A stretch of 60,468 bases of DNA from Gluconobacter kondonii (GCF_002723995.1 NZ_BEWP01000010.1:1-60468); one strand, 5' to 3'. Shown: positions 35,952 to 45,229, numbered from the stretch's first letter. Made by a program: numbers and translations. Notes: generated from the sequence alone by a model not told the origin.

Positions 35952-35999
35952 AGAATCGAAGTAAAGGCGGTCTATAACGCCGCCTTTACTCAATCCCCA

Positions 36000-36356
36000 C
36001 TATGTCTCGTGCGATGAGGACGTCTTCTTCGCCGTCTCTGGCCCTGACGGTGCCAGATGATCTGTGTCGATGGGCCGGAACGGCGGAATGGGTTGTCCGG
36101 GAGAGTAGACCGGTCCCTTGTAGTTCTGATCCAACTGGCTTGCGTTCAAGCTGTCGACCAGCATATCACCTGTGCCGTCTTCGTAATGAGTGCGAGCCCC
36201 GGTTTCGGGGATTGTGGACGTTCCCTCAGTCGCCCTTGCATCGAACGATGTTGCAGTCGTCCGGACAACATCACCAGCATGTGCGCCCGACTGGCTCAGT
36301 AGAGACAAGCTCAGAGCAGCGCACGACAGAGATATTTTCATCCTCTTCATGCTCAT
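36000..36356 (-). CDS. Small secreted protein of unknown function
   Basis: A 118-residue protein with a clear signal peptide (MKRMKISLSCAALSLSLLSQ, cleavage expected after SGAHA). The mature part is polar, with a YKGPVYSPGQPIPPF segment, and looks disordered. No family recognised. It lies 61 bp from the small heat-shock gene's stop, on the same strand, so it may be co-transcribed with it. Confidence 0.65.
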   Translation of the reverse strand: MSMKRMKISLSCAALSLSLLSQSGAHAGDVVRTTATSFDARATEGTSTIPETGARTHYEDGTGDMLVDSLNASQLDQNYKGPVYSPGQPIPPFRPIDTDHLAPSGPETAKKTSSSHET

Positions 36357-36416
36357 GACCTTTCGAGATTCTCCCTCGGCCGGATGAATGGCCGGGGGAG
36401 AGTTTTCGTCACGCCA

Positions 36417-36899
36417 TCAGGCTGCCTCTTTCCGCGCCTCAATCTGGGGCACGGCTTCCTCCGCACGTGCTGTAGAGGACGTAATCGCGATACGACGCGG
36501 CTTCATCGCTTCGGGTATCTCACGTTTCAGAGTAATGGACAGAAGTCCGTTCTCGAAGTGCGCATCGGTGACTTTCATATGCTCGGCCAGATCGAAGCGG
36601 CGTTCGAATTCTCTGCCCGCAATACCCCGATGGAGATATTCGGTGGCGCTTTGCGGCTCCGGCGCCTTTCGACCTGTCACGACAAGAGTATTGCGCTCCT
36701 GTGTGATCGTAAGGTCGGCCTCGGCAAGTCCGGCAACCGCCATGTCGATCCGGTAATCATCCTCACCGGTCTTGACGATATCGTAAGGCGGCCAGTTATC
36801 GACCGCCGGAATCCGGCTGGCGAGATCAAGGGCGTTGAGCATTCTGTCAAAACCCACGCTCGAACGGAACAGGGGAGCAAAATCAACGGTGGCTCTCAT
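36417..36899 (-). CDS. Small heat-shock protein Hsp20
   Basis: A 160-residue alpha-crystallin-family chaperone that holds unfolding proteins. N-terminal part ATVDFAPLFRSSVGFDRML; alpha-crystallin domain about 35-130 with YRIDMAVAGLAEADLTI, GIAGREFERRFDLAEH and AHFENGLLSITLKREIPE; C-terminal I-A-I motif region. ATG 36899 is chosen because AAAGGAGG lies 8 bases upstream; the closer ATG 36905 is too near it. A possible partner of the secreted protein gene downstream. Confidence 0.92.
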   Translation of the reverse strand: MRATVDFAPLFRSSVGFDRMLNALDLASRIPAVDNWPPYDIVKTGEDDYRIDMAVAGLAEADLTITQERNTLVVTGRKAPEPQSATEYLHRGIAGREFERRFDLAEHMKVTDAHFENGLLSITLKREIPEAMKPRRIAITSSTARAEEAVPQIEARKEAA

Positions 36900-37083
36900 A
36901 GCCATATCCTCCTTTGAGCAACATGGACACAAGATCAAAACTGATAGTTCTGTCTGCCGACCCCTTCGGCGGCCGGCAGATTCAATCTGGGCACTCCGTG
37001 CATGGTGTCAAGAGGTATCAAAAATGCAGAAAGGCAGGTTTGGGCGTCCTCAATCGTTCGCGTGTTCAGAGTGGACCAGAACA

Positions 37084-37317
37084 ATGCCTGATAGTATCGG
37101 ATGGAAGTTGCTGGCCGTGGCATTCGCCGCGACCATGCTGATTGCCGCTCCGGCGGAGGCCTGGCCGTGGATTTATGCTGGACCACCCATTGTCGTTCCA
37201 CCACCAGTCCTGGTCGCGCCGCTAGCTGTCAGTTGGGGTGGGCGGTCTCCTTCAGAAGGCTTATCAACCGCCGGTATGGCACATCAATGCCGCAAGGAGG
37301 CCTTCCACCCCATCTGA
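37084..37317 (+). CDS. Short secreted Pro-rich protein, possibly frameshifted
   Basis: About 77 residues from ATG 37084. Signal peptide KLLAVAFAATMLIAAPAEA, then WPWIYAGPPIVVPPPVLV, like small exported Pro/Tyr-rich proteins of acetic acid bacteria. The tail (AVSWGGRSP onward) is atypical. Another frame over the same DNA reads QKAYQPPVWHINAA, suggesting an indel near 37225. Confidence 0.45.
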   Translation: MPDSIGWKLLAVAFAATMLIAAPAEAWPWIYAGPPIVVPPPVLVAPLAVSWGGRSPSEGLSTAGMAHQCRKEAFHPI

Positions 37318-37671
37318 CATGTCTTGTTCTATGATACGTTCTCAGAAGGGGCTGCTTTTATGCAGCCGAGCGGAGAATGCACTCGGGTGGGAGGAAACTC
37401 CATCAGCTCATGGTGATTGCGGACTGTCCGCTTAGGAGCTTGGCGAATGGGGGCTTGTATGTCCGGGATGAGGGCGACTACAGCCCGTCTGCTCTGTTGT
37501 TGATGAGCCGACAGGCTGTTTAGGGGGGGAAGCGGCAGGTCGGCTATGCACGCAGATATGACAAAAGCGGACACGAAACTTTGTGCTGCGATCTGGTTGC
37601 GCTTAATTTGTCTACCTTAGAATAAATCTCCGTGCTATGAAGTGACTAGTTTAATGGTCAGGAGATTCGAT
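37318..37671. other. Interval without a supported gene
   Basis: Only the promoter region of the toxin-antitoxin pair is expected here. An AT-rich stretch at 37600-37660 and AGGAGA at 37659-37664 precede the antitoxin start. Nothing else recognised. Confidence 0.4.
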
Positions 37672-37914
37672 GTGCAAACTGTGAATTTGGTGGACGCAAA
37701 AGCCCACCTCAGTCGTTTGGTCGATCAGGCCATGCAGGGCGAACCCGTTCGCATTATGCGTCGGGGGAAAATCGTCGCACAAATCGACAAAGTCACATGC
37801 AAGCGCAAGCCTGTTGATTTGAACGCTCTGCGCTCGCTTACAGCCAATATGACAGTCCAGGCTGTGTCCGCGCGAGAAATGGTACGGGATATGCGAGACG
37901 AGGCACGATATTGA
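37672..37914 (+). CDS. Phd/YefM-type antitoxin
   Basis: An 80-residue antitoxin: MQTVNLVDAKAHLSRLVDQA, then GEPVRIMRRGKIVAQI, the usual prevent-host-death DNA-binding fold. The C-terminal third would wrap the toxin. The GTG at 37672 is chosen because AGGAGA stands 7 bases upstream and it matches the family N-terminus; the frame opening at 37642 is an extension. Overlaps the PIN gene, and probably represses its own promoter. Confidence 0.88.
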   Translation: MQTVNLVDAKAHLSRLVDQAMQGEPVRIMRRGKIVAQIDKVTCKRKPVDLNALRSLTANMTVQAVSAREMVRDMRDEARY

Positions 37915-38336
37915 GCGTTTATATCGATACGTCCGTTCTGGTTGCCGCGCTGACCAACGAGGCAGAGACAGACCGGATGCAATCATGGCTTTCCAGTCAG
38001 GATCCAGACGAATTATTTATAAGTGATTGGGTCGCGACTGAGTTTTCTTCCGCACTTTCAATCAAACTACGGAGCGGTCAGATCAACGTTGCTGACCGTG
38101 CAAATGCGTTAGCCCTCTTTACTCGTCTGTCCGCTGAAAGCTTTCAGATTTTGCCCATAACGACACAGCAGTTCAGGGCAGCGGCGCGTTTTTCTGATCA
38201 GTATGCGTTAGGGCTGCGTGCAGGTGATGCCTTACACCTTGCCGTCTGCGCCGATCACGGAGCAACGTTATGCACTCTTGATAGACGCCTCGCTGAGGCA
38301 GGTCCTAATATAGGCTTAAAAACAAAGCTACTATAA
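37911..38336 (+). CDS. PIN-domain (VapC-type) toxin
   Basis: A 141-residue ribonuclease toxin. The PIN acidic residues appear as D6 (YIDTSVLV), E44 (ATEFSSAL), D106 (RAGDALHLA) and D124 (TLDRRLAEAG), coordinating Mg2+ for RNA cleavage. It starts with TTG inside the antitoxin stop (TTGA at 37911-37914), so translation is coupled and likely weak, fitting a toxin kept below its antitoxin. Confidence 0.9.
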   Translation: MSVYIDTSVLVAALTNEAETDRMQSWLSSQDPDELFISDWVATEFSSALSIKLRSGQINVADRANALALFTRLSAESFQILPITTQQFRAAARFSDQYALGLRAGDALHLAVCADHGATLCTLDRRLAEAGPNIGLKTKLL

Positions 38337-38340
38337 TTTG

Positions 38341-39549
38341 TCAGGAATGGGGGGGTAGCCGGTTGTGTTGGGATAAGAAGCGTAACCAAAGCCATCCCAT
38401 CAGGGCAGACAGAACAGAGCCAGCAAAGATGCCCATCTTAGCTGGTGTCACAAGATCTGATCCGGAAAATGCCAAGTTTGCGATAAACAGACTAATCGTG
38501 AACCCAATGCCGCATAGCAACGAAAGCCCAAACAGCATCCCCGTCGGCGTTTCAGCCGGAAGCGTGGCGATCTTCAGGCGGGTCGAAAGCATTGTTATAC
38601 CAAAGATGCCGACCGGTTTGCCAACAATCAGTCCTAATATAATCCCGAGCGGAGCAGCCTCCAGCATCATGTCCGGATGAACGCCAGCTAGTGAAACACC
38701 CACGTTCATGAAACCGAACAGCGGTAGAACGACCCAGGTAACGAAAGGGGTCAACGCAGAAGATGTCCGATCAAGTGGCGTAGCTTGTCTGGCATCCATT
38801 CCTGAGGTGACTGCTGGAAGGCATAGGCCGGTGATGACTCCAGCAAGCGTCGGGTGCAGGCCGGCATCCAGAAGCGCCACCCATAACAGGACGCAACCGA
38901 TGCCGTAGCTCCAGAGAGTTCTGATCCCAATCCTGTTCGCGCCGACCAATGCGGCAGTCACGATCACGACCGCGATAAGCCCCGGCCAATACAGAGCGCT
39001 CCCATAAAATAGGGCGATCACCACAATCCCCAGCACATCGTCGAAAATGGCAAGCGCCATCAGCCAGGCCCTGGCTCCCGGCGAGACATGCCTTCCAAGA
39101 GCAAGGATGATTGGCAACGTAAACGCGGCATCCGTTGCAACAGGAACGGCCCAGCCGCGTGTCGCTTCCGGATGATCGCATGTTACCAGCAGATACGTAA
39201 GGGCCGGCACGATCATTCCCCCCAACGCTCCGATAAGCGGAAGGGCGATGCTGCGTAGTGATGAGAGGTGCCCGGAAACAATTTCCTTTTTGATTTCGAG
39301 AATGACCACCAGAAAGAATAGGGTCATGAGTCCGTCAGAGACCCATGCATCAATGTTTTCTGGCCCCCGCTCTCCCAAGATGGGTAATTTCATGGGCGTT
39401 GTTATCAGGGTGCCGTAACCCGACGCCCATGACGAATTCGCCAGGACAAGACCCAACAGGGATGCCAGCAGGAGAACAGACGCCCCACCTGCGGGAGAGG
39501 CCAGAAAACGTCGGATATGCGTTGTGGACGGAACAGAAAATTCGCTCAT
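38341..39549 (-). CDS. nhaA: Na+/H+ antiporter NhaA
   Basis: A 402-residue, 12-helix antiporter that expels Na+ or Li+ for protons. The ion-binding D170-D171 in AIFDDVLGI and D140 in VATDAAFTLPII match E. coli D163-D164 and D133 with a constant offset of seven. EIKKEIVSG follows helix II. ATG 39549 gives the family N-terminus; the 39579 opening adds ten residues. Its stop is 5 bp from the PIN gene's converging stop. Confidence 0.95.
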   Translation of the reverse strand: MSEFSVPSTTHIRRFLASPAGGASVLLLASLLGLVLANSSWASGYGTLITTPMKLPILGERGPENIDAWVSDGLMTLFFLVVILEIKKEIVSGHLSSLRSIALPLIGALGGMIVPALTYLLVTCDHPEATRGWAVPVATDAAFTLPIILALGRHVSPGARAWLMALAIFDDVLGIVVIALFYGSALYWPGLIAVVIVTAALVGANRIGIRTLWSYGIGCVLLWVALLDAGLHPTLAGVITGLCLPAVTSGMDARQATPLDRTSSALTPFVTWVVLPLFGFMNVGVSLAGVHPDMMLEAAPLGIILGLIVGKPVGIFGITMLSTRLKIATLPAETPTGMLFGLSLLCGIGFTISLFIANLAFSGSDLVTPAKMGIFAGSVLSALMGWLWLRFLSQHNRLPPHS

Positions 39550-39672
39550 TCCTCTTTGTTGAATGAGGCAGGCTCCCACACAAGCCTGTAGCGATGCGCT
39601 ACCTTGTCATAATGTTTCTATTAATGCCCGCTTTCCGGATGGCCGTTTAACGCGGCTGATGTTCGGCGTGTA

Positions 39673-39699
39673 GGCGTAAGCGGACCTGCTGCTTACGCC
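39673..39699. terminator. Inverted repeat between nhaA and the next operon
   Basis: GGCGTAAGC (39673-39681) and GCTTACGCC (39691-39699) pair perfectly around 9 bases. No T tract follows, so it may be a terminator or an unrelated hairpin. Confidence 0.4.
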
Positions 39700-39806
39700 C
39701 TCATCTCGGACATGCAAAGCGCCGTAGAGAATTTCCAAAAGCAGACATGCTTTCTGTATGCCGTCTAACTACCGCTCATACGCCTGACTATGCATCCCAT
39801 AATCTC

Positions 39807-40667
39807 TCAGGAATTCTTATCTGCCTCACCCAATGTCTGCGCCGCGACGATCGACCAGTCCTTTTCTCCATGCCCAGCATCAATGGCTTCTCCCATCTGT
39901 CCGAAGATCGCAGCCAGCATTGGCAGTTCACGACCGGTCGCAGCACCCGCTTCTGTCGCAAGCCTCAGATCCTTGAGGCCGAGAGCCGCACGGAAGCCGG
40001 GTTCGTAAACCCGGTTCGTGATATTCTTCGAGTAGACCTGATAAGATCGACTGCCAAACAGCGTATTTAGGATCAGATCAAAAAATACCTCGCGTGCGAC
40101 ACCATTAGCCTCTGTCAGCACAACTGCCTCCGCCATCGCCTCAATCGCCATGGTAATCATCATATTACACGCAATCTTAGCCGCATGAGCTCCCCAAGGT
40201 TTGTCCCCCATCGGCCAAATACGTTTGCTCAAAACCTCGAATACGGGCACGAGCCTGGCCAAATGTGTTGGATCGCCACCCGTCAGGATCTGCAACGCGC
40301 CGTCTGCCGCAACATCCGGCCTGCCAAGAACAGGGCTTGCCACAAATGCCACCCCGGCTTGGTTGTGCAGCGCCGTCAGCTCGCGCGAAAACGCGACCGA
40401 AATCGTGGACATCATCACATGGATCACACCTGATTTTGCGCGTGACAGCAAATCTGGATCGACGATTACGGAGCGAACAGCCGTATCATCTGACAATATT
40501 GTCAGTACGACATCGCCCTCGAAGGCCTTATCCGGTATTTCCAGCGTGGTCACACCTGCAAGCGTGCGGCCCGAGCGAGTCCAAGCGGAAACGTCATGGC
40601 CGTTGCGGACCAGATTGGTGGCCATAGCACGACCCATCGCACCGAGGCCGATAAAGGCTATCTTCAT
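39807..40667 (-). CDS. NAD-binding 6-phosphogluconate-dehydrogenase-like protein (beta-hydroxyacid dehydrogenase family)
   Basis: A 286-residue enzyme: FIGLGAMGRAMATNL dinucleotide motif (4-18), a substrate-binding block near 120 (VASPVLGRPDVAADG), and the catalytic Lys expected at about 170 in GAHAAKIACNMMI. This family oxidises 3-hydroxy acids such as 3-hydroxyisobutyrate or tartronate semialdehyde, or reduces imines. ATG 40667 overlaps the stop of the hydrolase gene (ATGA). Last gene of the operon. Confidence 0.87.
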   Translation of the reverse strand: MKIAFIGLGAMGRAMATNLVRNGHDVSAWTRSGRTLAGVTTLEIPDKAFEGDVVLTILSDDTAVRSVIVDPDLLSRAKSGVIHVMMSTISVAFSRELTALHNQAGVAFVASPVLGRPDVAADGALQILTGGDPTHLARLVPVFEVLSKRIWPMGDKPWGAHAAKIACNMMITMAIEAMAEAVVLTEANGVAREVFFDLILNTLFGSRSYQVYSKNITNRVYEPGFRAALGLKDLRLATEAGAATGRELPMLAAIFGQMGEAIDAGHGEKDWSIVAAQTLGEADKNS

Positions 40668-41665
40668 GCTAACGCCTCTGTGTTCGGCGCAAGCCATGCC
40701 AGTACTGGAGCCAGTGCTTCGTCAGAGTTTTTCTCGTAAATCAAGCCATGTCCGTTGCCGTGCACGCCATAATCCGGCAGGTGCATCAACTCGGCTGAAG
40801 CCCCCGCATTATTCAAAAATGCAGCAGTGGGCAGGCTTGCGGCGGCAAAGTCGCTAGCCTCGGCGGTCACGATCAGGATCGGCAATCCGACCAGAGACGG
40901 CAGGCGATACGTACCTGGCTCTGCAGCTTGCAGGACCGTTGCATCGCTCACAGGCGGTTCGAACGCCAGTGGCGCGGCAGCAGCGCCCCACGTCATCGGT
41001 CCGATGTTGGGAATGGTCGCAAAAGGCGGCCCCATTGGCTCGATCGCAACGATACCCCGCACGAGATCAGGTCTCCGATCAGCGACCAGCCAGCCATCCG
41101 GGCCGGAGGCAGAATGCGTCAGCAGGATCGCAGGGCCAATTTTATCCAAAAGGGCTGCGGTCCGGTCGGCATCCATCGTCTGGGAGACGCACAAATCAGC
41201 GGGCAATGGCCCATAACCCGCGATAAAATCGTCCATTGCCGAATCGTTATCCGCAGCAAACGGCCATTGTGTATGGCGCGGATTGGTACCAGGGAAATAG
41301 ATCTGACGGCCGCCTTCATAGGAAAACGGCGGTCCCATTGCCCCGGTGATGTCCGTATGCAGGGGCGAACGCCCGTGCCCCGGCCGGTCGATCACTAGCA
41401 CTGCATAACCTGCTTCAACCAGACGCTGCGCCCATCCCGCTCGGCCATCGGGCGTATCGAACCATTCCGTCCCCTGAAACCCGCCCCCATGCATCAAAAC
41501 GATCGGGTAAGGACGTGTAACGTGTTCGGGTGCCTCCCACTCCACATACATCGGTGCACGCTGATAGGTGCGGCCAGATTGGACCACGCGCTCGCCTGGT
41601 ATCCAGAAATGGCCTCGGCGAATACTGCGTAGCGGTGCATTCGACCATGGGTGATGAAAATTCAT
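40664..41665 (-). CDS. Alpha/beta hydrolase
   Basis: A 333-residue hydrolase: VLMHGGGFQGTEWFDTPDGR near the oxyanion site, the elbow LLTHSASGPDGW (nucleophile Ser), and a catalytic His in HGNGHGLIYEK. The 'GHGRSPLHTD' segment is typical for a small esterase branch found in catabolic operons. No signal peptide. Coupled to the dehydrogenase gene by ATGA; lies 9 bp after the EthD-like gene. Confidence 0.87.
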   Translation of the reverse strand: MNFHHPWSNAPLRSIRRGHFWIPGERVVQSGRTYQRAPMYVEWEAPEHVTRPYPIVLMHGGGFQGTEWFDTPDGRAGWAQRLVEAGYAVLVIDRPGHGRSPLHTDITGAMGPPFSYEGGRQIYFPGTNPRHTQWPFAADNDSAMDDFIAGYGPLPADLCVSQTMDADRTAALLDKIGPAILLTHSASGPDGWLVADRRPDLVRGIVAIEPMGPPFATIPNIGPMTWGAAAAPLAFEPPVSDATVLQAAEPGTYRLPSLVGLPILIVTAEASDFAAASLPTAAFLNNAGASAELMHLPDYGVHGNGHGLIYEKNSDEALAPVLAWLAPNTEALA

Positions 41666-41674
41666 ATCAGAACC

Positions 41675-41980
41675 TCAGAGAGGCAATACGCGCAGGCGCA
41701 GTGGTTCAAGATTGGTAAAGCGAGGCACATCCGCCATGACGGCCGCAACTTCCCGACTGCTGAATGCGACCTCGATACTGGCTGAATCGGTAAAGCGGCA
41801 CTCGCAGATCGCGACAGTTTCGGAAGTGTCCTTCGCTGGGTAGAATGCTGCGAGCGACACAAGCCCATAGGCACCAAAGGCATTCCTCACCAGCGGCAGG
41901 TGGCGCTCCACATAGTATACCCGGTCGAAACGATCGGCTGGTGTGCCGCGATAGATCACATATAAGACCGCTTCATTCAT
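41675..41980 (-). CDS. EthD-like dimeric alpha/beta-barrel protein
   Basis: A 101-residue protein: LYVIYRGTPADRFDRVYYVE, HLPLVRNAFGAYGL and a VAAVMADVPRFTN C-terminal half, matching the EthD fold. EthD is needed for ethyl tert-butyl ether degradation by an unknown mechanism; others are heme- or substrate-binding. Starts in an ATGA overlap with the upstream SDR gene (41977-41980). Confidence 0.8.
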   Translation of the reverse strand: MNEAVLYVIYRGTPADRFDRVYYVERHLPLVRNAFGAYGLVSLAAFYPAKDTSETVAICECRFTDSASIEVAFSSREVAAVMADVPRFTNLEPLRLRVLPL

Positions 41981-42690
41981 GCGCCGAACCCGCCGTCAAT
42001 CGTGTGCATGGCGCCCGTGATCCCACTCGCATGCGGACCTACGAGATAGGCCACCAAGTGTGCCACATCTTCTGCTGTGCCGTGCCGTTTGAGCGCCATC
42101 TCGTCATGCATCGCCTGCACGAGGGGACCGTCATGAGGATTCATGTCGGTGTTCGTCGGACCCGGTTGCACCACGTTAACCGTGATATCACGCGCGCCAA
42201 AATCTCGTGCCAGACCACGCGCAAGACCCTGCAATGCCGATTTACTCATTCCATAAGCCGTAAGACCTTCGAACGGCATTCTGTCTCCATGCACAGAACC
42301 TATCAGGATAATCCGGCCGCCCTCACTCATCTGACGCGCAGCTTCGACGGATGCGAAATAAGGGCCGCGAATATTGACGTCGATCAGATGGTCTACTGCA
42401 TCCGGCTCCAGCGTTAGCGGGTCGCCTGGCAACAGAAGGGCGGAATTATAGACCAAAACATCAAGCGGCCCTATCTCGCGCAGGAGGGCAATCGTCGCAT
42501 CGCGGTCTGAAGCGTCGCTGCGGATCGCGTGTGCGCCAGTACGAGCCGCGACTGCCTCCGCAGCTGTCTGCGATCCAGCCCAGGTGAATGACACGTCGTC
42601 GCCTTCTGCAGCAAAGCGCGCGACGATCGCCGCCCCAATTCCACGACTGCCGCCGATGACCAGAATTTTGCGTGTTGCCGAAGCCAACAT
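41977..42690 (-). CDS. Short-chain dehydrogenase/reductase
   Basis: A 237-residue SDR: GGSRGIGAAIV cofactor motif (13-23), YNSA at the NAG position, catalytic Ser in LIGSVHGDRMP, Y-x3-K in AYGMSKSAL, and PGPTNTDMNP. GGAGCTCCT precedes the ATG. First gene of the SDR-EthD-hydrolase-dehydrogenase operon, divergent from the TetR-family regulator at 42760, which probably represses it. Confidence 0.9.
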   Translation of the reverse strand: MLASATRKILVIGGSRGIGAAIVARFAAEGDDVSFTWAGSQTAAEAVAARTGAHAIRSDASDRDATIALLREIGPLDVLVYNSALLLPGDPLTLEPDAVDHLIDVNIRGPYFASVEAARQMSEGGRIILIGSVHGDRMPFEGLTAYGMSKSALQGLARGLARDFGARDITVNVVQPGPTNTDMNPHDGPLVQAMHDEMALKRHGTAEDVAHLVAYLVGPHASGITGAMHTIDGGFGA

Positions 42691-42759
42691 TAGGAGCTCC
42701 TTGAATTTGTTGATTGATCGCTACATAATTCATTAAGCACTAACGTCAAGGATTTTTGA

Positions 42760-43362
42760 GTGACCGATCATTTATTATCAAAAGGAGCGCGTGGCCGCCC
42801 CCGCCGGTTCGATCCAAATGCCGCTCTCATCACCGGGCGCGCATTATTTCACACGCACGGTTATGAAGCGCTTGGTATTGCCGCCATTACCGAGGCACTC
42901 GGTATCCGGCCGGCCAGCTTCTATGCTGCGTTTGGGAGCAAGGCCGCCTATTTCGAGCGAATTGCAGAAGCGTATGTGGCCGAAGTTCTGCCGCTGGAGG
43001 CCTTCTTTCGTGATGACTGTCCGATTGTCGACAGTATTGCCGAGCTGCTGGGCGAAGCCGCACGCACATACACGACCTGCAGTGATCAAGCAGGGTGCCT
43101 GATCCTTGAAGCGTTGCGGGCCGATCGTAGCGGCGAAGGAAGGCGCATCGCTATGCGCGTTGCTCAGATCCGTCGTGAAAAGCTGCAAGCCTTCATCGCC
43201 CGCGGGGCACCAGCGGTAGCATTAATCGCAACCGACGTCGTGACGGTGACAATGGCCGGCATGTCGGCTGCTGCGCGAGATGGTGTCAGCTGTGTATGTC
43301 TGGAGCAGGTCGCAGCGGTTGCTACGGTCGGCCTACGTTCACTTATCGAGGGAAGCGCGTAG
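42760..43362 (+). CDS. TetR-family regulator
   Basis: A 200-residue repressor: ARGRPRRFDPNAALITGRAL, then the helix-turn-helix AAITEALGIRPASFYAAFGS (residues 41-60). The C-terminal half is typical of the branch with a GCLILEAL segment. The start is GTG 42760 with AAGGA 7 bases upstream. Divergent from the SDR operon, with a 69-bp gap in which only a weak inverted repeat (GAATT/AATTC) is seen. Confidence 0.87.
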   Translation: MTDHLLSKGARGRPRRFDPNAALITGRALFHTHGYEALGIAAITEALGIRPASFYAAFGSKAAYFERIAEAYVAEVLPLEAFFRDDCPIVDSIAELLGEAARTYTTCSDQAGCLILEALRADRSGEGRRIAMRVAQIRREKLQAFIARGAPAVALIATDVVTVTMAGMSAAARDGVSCVCLEQVAAVATVGLRSLIEGSA

Positions 43363-43664
43363 GCAGTTGATCAATAGTGATGATATGGTGATATGTTCGC
43401 AATCCCGACTCTACGAACTGATCTCAGGCTGACTTTCATTAAACTGCCTATCTGCTCAGTGATGTAGGAGCAGACAGGCGGCTTACGCCTTCAAAGCGGT
43501 CGTTCAGACGGTGTCTGCAACTTCCCAAAATCGGACGCAGCTAAATTTAGGATCTGACAGGCGATGGATTCTGCGTAATGTCGGGCAAACTGTGCATCCC
43601 AACCTTGGACTACCGCATTTCTCATTTTCGTCGTGGGCCTTCCTCTCTCTATAGACGGGCGTCG

Positions 43665-43858
43665 GTCGAAATCCGTGCCGGCAGGGTGAAGACGACATGG
43701 AAATACCCGACCGGCAGCAGATCGGCCTCCCGCTCGGCCAGCCATGTCCGCGCGGCGTTCACCTGACAGCGCGGACAGTGACGGTTGCGGCAGCTGTTAT
43801 AGGCGATCCGCCAGTGTCCGCAGTACCCGCAGGGCGCGACATGCCCACCAGCGGCGCA
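43665..43858 (-). pseudogene. IS91-family transposase fragment (zinc-finger region)
   Basis: Reads GGHVAPCGYCGHWRIAYNSC, RNRHCPRCQ, then WLAEREADLLPVGYFHVVFTLPA split by nothing. This is the zinc-binding part and first helix of IS91 rolling-circle transposases. Both sides are lost: the left end stops near 43665 and the right end abuts the IS701 remnant at 43858/43859. Confidence 0.8.
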
Positions 43859-44663
43859 TGTTCCTGATGATATCCGCTTTGCCACCAAACCGGCGCTGGC
43901 AACTACGATGATCGGACGTGCGCTGGATGCCGACATATCGTTCGCTTGGGTCGCGGGCGACAGCGTGTATGGTGTCGGCGATTTGGAAATGGCTCTACGC
44001 CGCACGGGCAAAGGTTTCGTGCTGGGCGTGAATGCCAACCACTGGTTTTACTCCTGGCGACCTGACGTGATGTGGGTCGCCGAGGCCCGCGAGATTATCA
44101 ACACCCTGCCTGACGAAGCCTGGGTCCGGTGTTCGGCCGGGCACGGTACCAAGGGCGAGCGATGGTATGACTGGTTGTATTGCCCGATGGCCGATCTCCA
44201 CGCGTCGGAATATGCTGACACCCTGACCGGAACATGGACCCGAGGCCTGCTGGTCCGCCGCAATCCCGCTGATGGCGATCTGCGCTATTTCATAACCTGG
44301 TGCCCCCAGGGGACGCCGCTTGAAACGCTGGCCCGCGTTGAAGGCGCGCGCTGGCGGATCGAGGAAGGCTTTGAGACCGCCAAGAACGAATTTGGCCTTG
44401 ACCACAACGAGACCCGTTCCTGGCACGGCTGGCACCGCCACGTCTCTCTGGTCATGCTCGCCCACGCCATGATGGCCGCCGTGCGCTCCCAGGCGAACGT
44501 CCTTGCGCTCAAAAAAAGACCGCTTCCAACGCGCAAAAGCTTATCCAGTGGTCAATTCAGGAAATCCGTCGCCTCGTCGTGAAAATCACCCAGGCCCAGA
44601 TCCGGGTCCCGCATATCCTCCGGTGGTCCGTTTTTCGACGAGCCCATCAGGCTCAGGCATTAA
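43859..44663 (+). pseudogene. IS701-family transposase remnant with a frameshift
   Basis: The central and C-terminal part of a DDE transposase: FAWVAGDSVYGVGDLE, RWYDWLYCPMADL, and the Glu motif in EGFETAKNEFGLDHNETRSW. The N-terminus is missing at the IS91 junction. At the A7 run (44511-44517) the frame slips; the -1 frame continues with SNAQKLIQWSIQEIRRLVVK to a stop at 44663. The 0 frame ends at 44582. Confidence 0.83.
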
Positions 44664-44755
44664 AATAAAAACGCAACTGTGTGCTGATCACGGAATTTTC
44701 AAGCGTCGTATTATGTTCAATGTCGTATGCAGAGCGAATCGAACATAGGAATGTT

Positions 44756-45229
44756 ATGAAAAACAACTTTTTTGTTACCTCATCTATCTTAATCGCTACG
44801 TTCCTTGGCTCTGCAAGCCAGGTATTGGCTGTTGAGCAAAAGCCAGCACTCGAGGACGCAGATGTTTTGAAGATGGCGTCGGCCGCCCGCAAAGCTTTAG
44901 CCGAGCAGCACATTAATGGCTGTATCGTTATCGCGGACCCTGATGGCGTTCCTCTCTATGTCGAGCGTCAGGTGAATGCTACTCCCAATTGTCTCTCTGC
45001 AGCATTAGGAAAAGCCAAGTCGGCCGCCATTTTCAAGACAGACACCAACGTGTCCTATGAAGGGCTGGTCAAAGGAGAGGTTCACAATCTCGCTGTGCCG
45101 GATCTCTCAAGCAACCCAGGTGGTGTTCCGCTCTTCGTCGGCAAAACCGTCGTCGGCTCCATTGCCATAAGCACTCCCGATGGCTCGAAGGATCTCGCAG
45201 TCGTCCATGCCGCTGCTAACGCTCTCTGA
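44756..45229 (+). CDS. GlcG/HbpS-like periplasmic protein
   Basis: A 157-residue protein with signal peptide (NNFFVTSSILIATFLGSASQ, cleavage near VLA). The mature GlcG/HbpS domain has AARKALAEQHINGCIVIADP, KSAAIFKTDTNVSYEGL and GGVPLFVGKTVVGSIAIS. Relatives bind heme or small ligands; the role in this family is not settled. ATG 44756 has AGGA upstream. It is 20 bp from the porin gene and opens the cluster with the membrane dehydrogenase. Confidence 0.82.
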   Translation: MKNNFFVTSSILIATFLGSASQVLAVEQKPALEDADVLKMASAARKALAEQHINGCIVIADPDGVPLYVERQVNATPNCLSAALGKAKSAAIFKTDTNVSYEGLVKGEVHNLAVPDLSSNPGGVPLFVGKTVVGSIAISTPDGSKDLAVVHAAANAL

